A DNA stretch of 8,104 nucleotides from Gammaproteobacteria bacterium (GTDB taxonomy: Bacteria > Pseudomonadota > Gammaproteobacteria > Pseudomonadales > UBA3067), in NCBI GenBank assembly GCA_019090565.1, contig JAHRVS010000318.1, forward strand, positions 1 through 8,104, read 5' to 3'. The translations under genes were made by a program, and so were the position numbers. Under the pieces are notes generated by a model. The model searched no databases and was not told the DNA's origin. It saw only the letters and a program-made list of their open reading frames with translations. Of this stretch, positions 6,357 to 8,104 are shown in pieces. The first letter of the stretch is position 1; each line of letters starts with the position of its first letter.

Positions 6357-7286
6357 ATGATAAAAAATCCTTTGTATTTTTGTGCCCCTATCTTGGTGCT
6401 TTCTCTAGCCCTAACAGCTTGTTCTGACAGCTCTTATGTTGCGCCGCTACCCAGCGATGCGAAAACGTTAACCGTTTCCGTGACCGACGCCCCCTTGGAT
6501 GGTGTGTCGAAAGTGATTGTTCAGTTTTCGGGCATTGAAATAAAACATGTCGATGCAGAGGCGCAGATAATAGTATTTGATACGCCTGTCGATGTGGACC
6601 TTCTCGGGCTTCCGGGGTCGCAACGCTCAACCATCTTGCTCGAAGAAAAAATCCCTAAAGGCGATTATGAGTATCTGCGATTAATCGTAAATGCTGCTCA
6701 GGGGGAGTTTGACTCGATCGTGATACTTGATGACAACACGTGGCAATCTCTTTATGTGCCTGATAACGAGAAAATAGGTTTAAAGATACTGCAGCCCTTT
6801 AGTATTAATTCGGGGCGTAATACGCATTTGACTGTTGACTTTGATCTGCGTAAATCTGTGGAAAAGGACGTTGCCGAAGCTGAGTACCAGTTGGCGCCCA
6901 GTTTGCGAATTGTGAGTGACAGAGAGGCGGGCCATGTTAAAGGTTTGGTGTCCAATACTTTGCTTACCGACAATGCTTGCGTTGATGTGAACAGCCAAAC
7001 GAATGCGGCAGTGTATTTGTTTTCAGCATTTTCCGATGGTGAGGTTCCGCAAGATATTCAGCGTAATGAATTCGACCCGGTTAGCTCAGCGAATATAGAA
7101 TTTGATACGCAAACAGGCGAATATTATTATGAATTAGGATTTTTACCCAGAGACGTATCCTATAGTGCAGTGGTGGTTTGTGATGCTAGCATCGACACCC
7201 CAAGCGCCGTCGATGCGTTGATTTTTATTGGTGAAACCAAAGGGGTTACTCCTATAGAAACGCTGAGTATTGAATTAAACTTTTGA
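6357..7286 (+). CDS. DUF4382-domain lipoprotein
   Basis: The 309-residue product is a predicted lipoprotein of unknown function. Starting at the ATG at 6357, the signal peptide is basic at the N-terminus, hydrophobic to residue 19, and ends in the lipobox LTAC with the lipidated cysteine at C22. The residues after it are S and D; since Asp is not at +2, outer-membrane sorting is expected. A DUF4382 domain spans about 36-186, beginning LTVSVTDAPLDGV and including LRLIVNA (107-113), LTVDFDLRKSV (158-168) and YQLAPSLRIV (177-186). A second region, about 193-309, resembles the beta-rich tail of such proteins and holds two cysteines (C208, C275) that could form a disulfide. The gene has its own likely promoter, so it is probably not part of the T2SS operon. 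Family members have no established biochemical role; a cell-surface role is inference. Confidence 0.85.
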   Translation: MIKNPLYFCAPILVLSLALTACSDSSYVAPLPSDAKTLTVSVTDAPLDGVSKVIVQFSGIEIKHVDAEAQIIVFDTPVDVDLLGLPGSQRSTILLEEKIPKGDYEYLRLIVNAAQGEFDSIVILDDNTWQSLYVPDNEKIGLKILQPFSINSGRNTHLTVDFDLRKSVEKDVAEAEYQLAPSLRIVSDREAGHVKGLVSNTLLTDNACVDVNSQTNAAVYLFSAFSDGEVPQDIQRNEFDPVSSANIEFDTQTGEYYYELGFLPRDVSYSAVVVCDASIDTPSAVDALIFIGETKGVTPIETLSIELNF

Positions 7287-7287
7287 T

Positions 7288-7310
7288 GGGAGCATGCACT
7301 ATGCCCCTTT
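7288..7310 (+). terminator. Candidate terminator after the lipoprotein gene
   Basis: Two bases after the TGA, GGG-A-GCAT (7288-7295) pairs with ATGC-CCC (7301-7307) around a 5-nt loop with one bulged A, followed by TTT. The stem is good but the T run is short, so termination efficiency is uncertain. Confidence 0.4.
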
Positions 7311-7338
7311 GGCCTTCGGTTATTTAGAGAAGGCCGAA
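7308..7338. terminator. Second hairpin, possible terminator component
   Basis: TTTGGCCTTC (7308-7317) pairs with GAAGGCCGAA (7329-7338) as ten base pairs including one G-T, around an 11-nt loop. It directly follows and slightly overlaps the first hairpin. No T tract follows on either strand, so it may be a processing or protection structure. Confidence 0.4.
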
Positions 7339-7349
7339 ATATTCTTCCC

Positions 7350-7390
7350 TCCCGCCTATTGCCATCGACTCTTGCTGGCAATAGGCGGGA
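7350..7390. repeat. Perfect 15-bp inverted repeat (strong hairpin)
   Basis: TCCCGCCTATTGCCA (7350-7364) is the exact reverse complement of TGGCAATAGGCGGGA (7376-7390), with an 11-nt loop. This is the strongest dyad in the window. It lacks a clear T tract on either strand (AACTTTATCC follows on the + strand), so it could be an atypical terminator, a palindromic repeat unit, or a protein-binding dyad just upstream of the next promoter. Confidence 0.65.
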
Positions 7391-7409
7391 ACTTTATCCA
7401 ACAAAATTC

Positions 7410-7437
7410 GTGACATACGACTAATATCCTCTACAAT
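7410..7437 (+). promoter_or_regulatory. Candidate sigma-70 promoter for the downstream export gene
   Basis: GTGACA (7410-7415) matches TTGACA at five of six positions, and TACAAT (7432-7437) matches TATAAT at five of six, with a 16-nt spacer. Transcription would begin near 7444, giving a leader of about 290 nt before the ATG at 7735. An 11-nt dyad CAATA-A-TATTG (7434-7444) overlaps the -10 and start region. Confidence 0.45.
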
Positions 7438-7443
7438 AATATT

Positions 7444-7734
7444 GGTTTTGACGCGTAAGATGCAACACTCCGTGTCTTGGTTACTTTTAGGGACACCCTG
7501 CACAGAAATTTATACGCAATTTGTAGTAGCGCTCTATGTCTGGGTGCTTTAGGTGATTCTTTGGCGAGCGTGGGAAGGTGTTTGCTCGCCTTATCGCGCT
7601 TAACCAAGGTTTCTAGATTGGAAATAGTAGCGGGTGGTTTTGCCTGGAAGGCAAAATACCACTTGTCGGTTGTCTGCTCCTGGCTTTCCATTTTAGCCGC
7701 TGCCCCTTCTTTTAAATCAAGGATATTTCTATAG
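7444..7734 (+). promoter_or_regulatory. Long structured 5' leader without a convincing gene
   Basis: This stretch holds no convincing gene. It contains a 7-bp hairpin (GGCGAGC at 7563-7569, GCTCGCC at 7584-7590) and a bulged hairpin (GTGG plus TTTTGCC at 7634-7644, GGCAAAA at 7650-7656 and CCAC at 7659-7662). The octamer TAGTAGCG occurs at 7524-7531 and again at 7625-7632; its GTAGCG core is shared with the ops element that recruits RfaH upstream of polysaccharide operons. An AAGGA ribosome-binding site lies at 7719-7723. That it is a regulatory leader is inferred from the candidate promoter, the structures and the likely downstream function. Confidence 0.4.
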
Positions 7735-8104
7735 ATGGATTTTATGAACCTATTTTTTCGGCATTCATTCTCTTGGTTTATGTCCTTTTTCGCATTTCGC
7801 GTTAATAAAAGTGGGCTGCATCTTGCTGGGGCTTTGTGCCTTTTTCACTTGTGTTTTCTTGGTAATGTTTATGCGATTTCGGCCGAGCAAATTTCGGCAC
7901 TGCAGAAGCTCTCTCCAGCTCAGCAGCAGGCGCTTGCCAGTCAAGTCGGTGTAAAAAGGACGTCTTATGCCTCAAAACCCCAAGAAGCAATGAAAGATGT
8001 TGAAACGGTTCGTCCGCGCACACCCTATGCAGACACCGCAATTCAAGCCAATGCACGAAAAGCGTCTGCGGCGATTAATTTGAAAGAAAAAAAGGAAGAA
8101 AAAA
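7735..8104 (+). CDS. Probable polysaccharide export (SLBB/Wza-like) protein, 3' end missing
   Basis: An open frame begins at the ATG at 7735 and runs off the right edge with no stop; 123 residues are visible. AAGGA at 7719-7723 lies 11 nt upstream; ATGs at 7744 and 7780 are alternative starts. Residues about 27-47 form a hydrophobic signal segment (GLHLAGALCLFHLC) ending VYA, with probable signal peptidase cleavage after A47, preceded by an unusually long n-region if the first ATG is used. The mature start ISAEQISALQKLSPAQQQAL (48-67) resembles the short N-terminal helix of SLBB-domain outer-membrane polysaccharide export proteins in marine gammaproteobacteria. A lysine/glutamate-rich linker (NLKEKKEEK) follows at the edge. 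The poly-export and SLBB domains themselves would be beyond the window, so the function rests on the N-terminal pattern only. Exported localisation is much surer than the family. Confidence 0.6.
   Translation, partial: MDFMNLFFRHSFSWFMSFFAFRVNKSGLHLAGALCLFHLCFLGNVYAISAEQISALQKLSPAQQQALASQVGVKRTSYASKPQEAMKDVETVRPRTPYADTAIQANARKASAAINLKEKKEEK

Noticed and set aside
7490..7670. Cyclic di-GMP (GEMM) riboswitch in the long leader
   Set aside because: A GTAGCGGG run near 7627 recalls the GEMM 3' part, but the conserved CACGCACAGGGCAAACC-like 5' core is absent.
7431..7691. 86-residue - strand frame
   Set aside because: A purine-rich run precedes its ATG, but the product shows no domain, signal or recognisable pattern; coincidental openness is more likely, though a comparison across relatives could reverse this.
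7477..7734. 85-residue + strand frame ending next to the ATG at 7735
   Set aside because: It starts at TTG with no ribosome-binding site, has no recognisable motif and runs across both leader hairpins.
7802..8056. 84-residue - strand frame at the right end
   Set aside because: It lies antisense to the better-supported export gene, which has a ribosome-binding site and signal peptide.

Overview
The window holds the 3' two thirds of a type II secretion (T2SS, general secretory pathway) operon, followed by an unrelated lipoprotein gene and the start of a gene that looks like a polysaccharide export component. All genes are on the + strand. The sequence suggests a gammaproteobacterium, probably marine or environmental: the gene order F-G-H-I-J-K-L-M without an adjacent gspN resembles the Pseudomonas xcp arrangement, base composition is intermediate, and DUF4382 lipoproteins and SLBB-type export proteins are common in Cellvibrionales and Alteromonadales. 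The exact lineage is inference.

Region 1 (1-4100) is a tightly packed cluster. gspF is cut by the left edge. It is followed by the major pseudopilin gspG, the minor pseudopilins gspH, gspI and gspJ, and the atypical minor pseudopilin gspK. From gspG to gspK the genes abut or overlap (TAG-TTG, a 1-nt gap, ATGA overlap, TAGTG overlap), which implies translational coupling. A run of eight G sits at the gspJ/gspK junction.

Region 2 (4101-4332) is a 232-nt break in the operon between gspK and gspL, where these genes are usually adjacent. It contains a 141-nt element bounded by a perfect 9-bp inverted repeat and carrying internal hairpins. It may be a small non-autonomous mobile element or a structured RNA segment.

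Region 3 (4333-6263) carries gspL and gspM, the inner-membrane assembly platform partners. Together the genes seen encode the inner-membrane platform (F, L, M) and the complete pseudopilus (G, with tip proteins H, I, J, K). The secretin (D), ATPase (E) and clamp protein (C) are not visible and would be expected to the left.

Region 4 (6264-7286) is a separately promoted DUF4382-family lipoprotein. Region 5 (7287-7734) has no convincing gene. It holds three successive hairpins after the lipoprotein stop, including a 15-bp perfect stem, then a good candidate promoter and a leader of about 290 nt with two more hairpins and two TAGTAGCG repeats. Region 6 (7735 to the right edge) is an open reading frame cut by the window end. 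It encodes a signal peptide and a short AEQ-type N-terminal segment typical of SLBB-domain polysaccharide export proteins.

No tRNA, rRNA, CRISPR array or transposase gene was seen. The T2SS genes are conventional; the parts that merit a second look are the non-coding gaps and the G8 junction.
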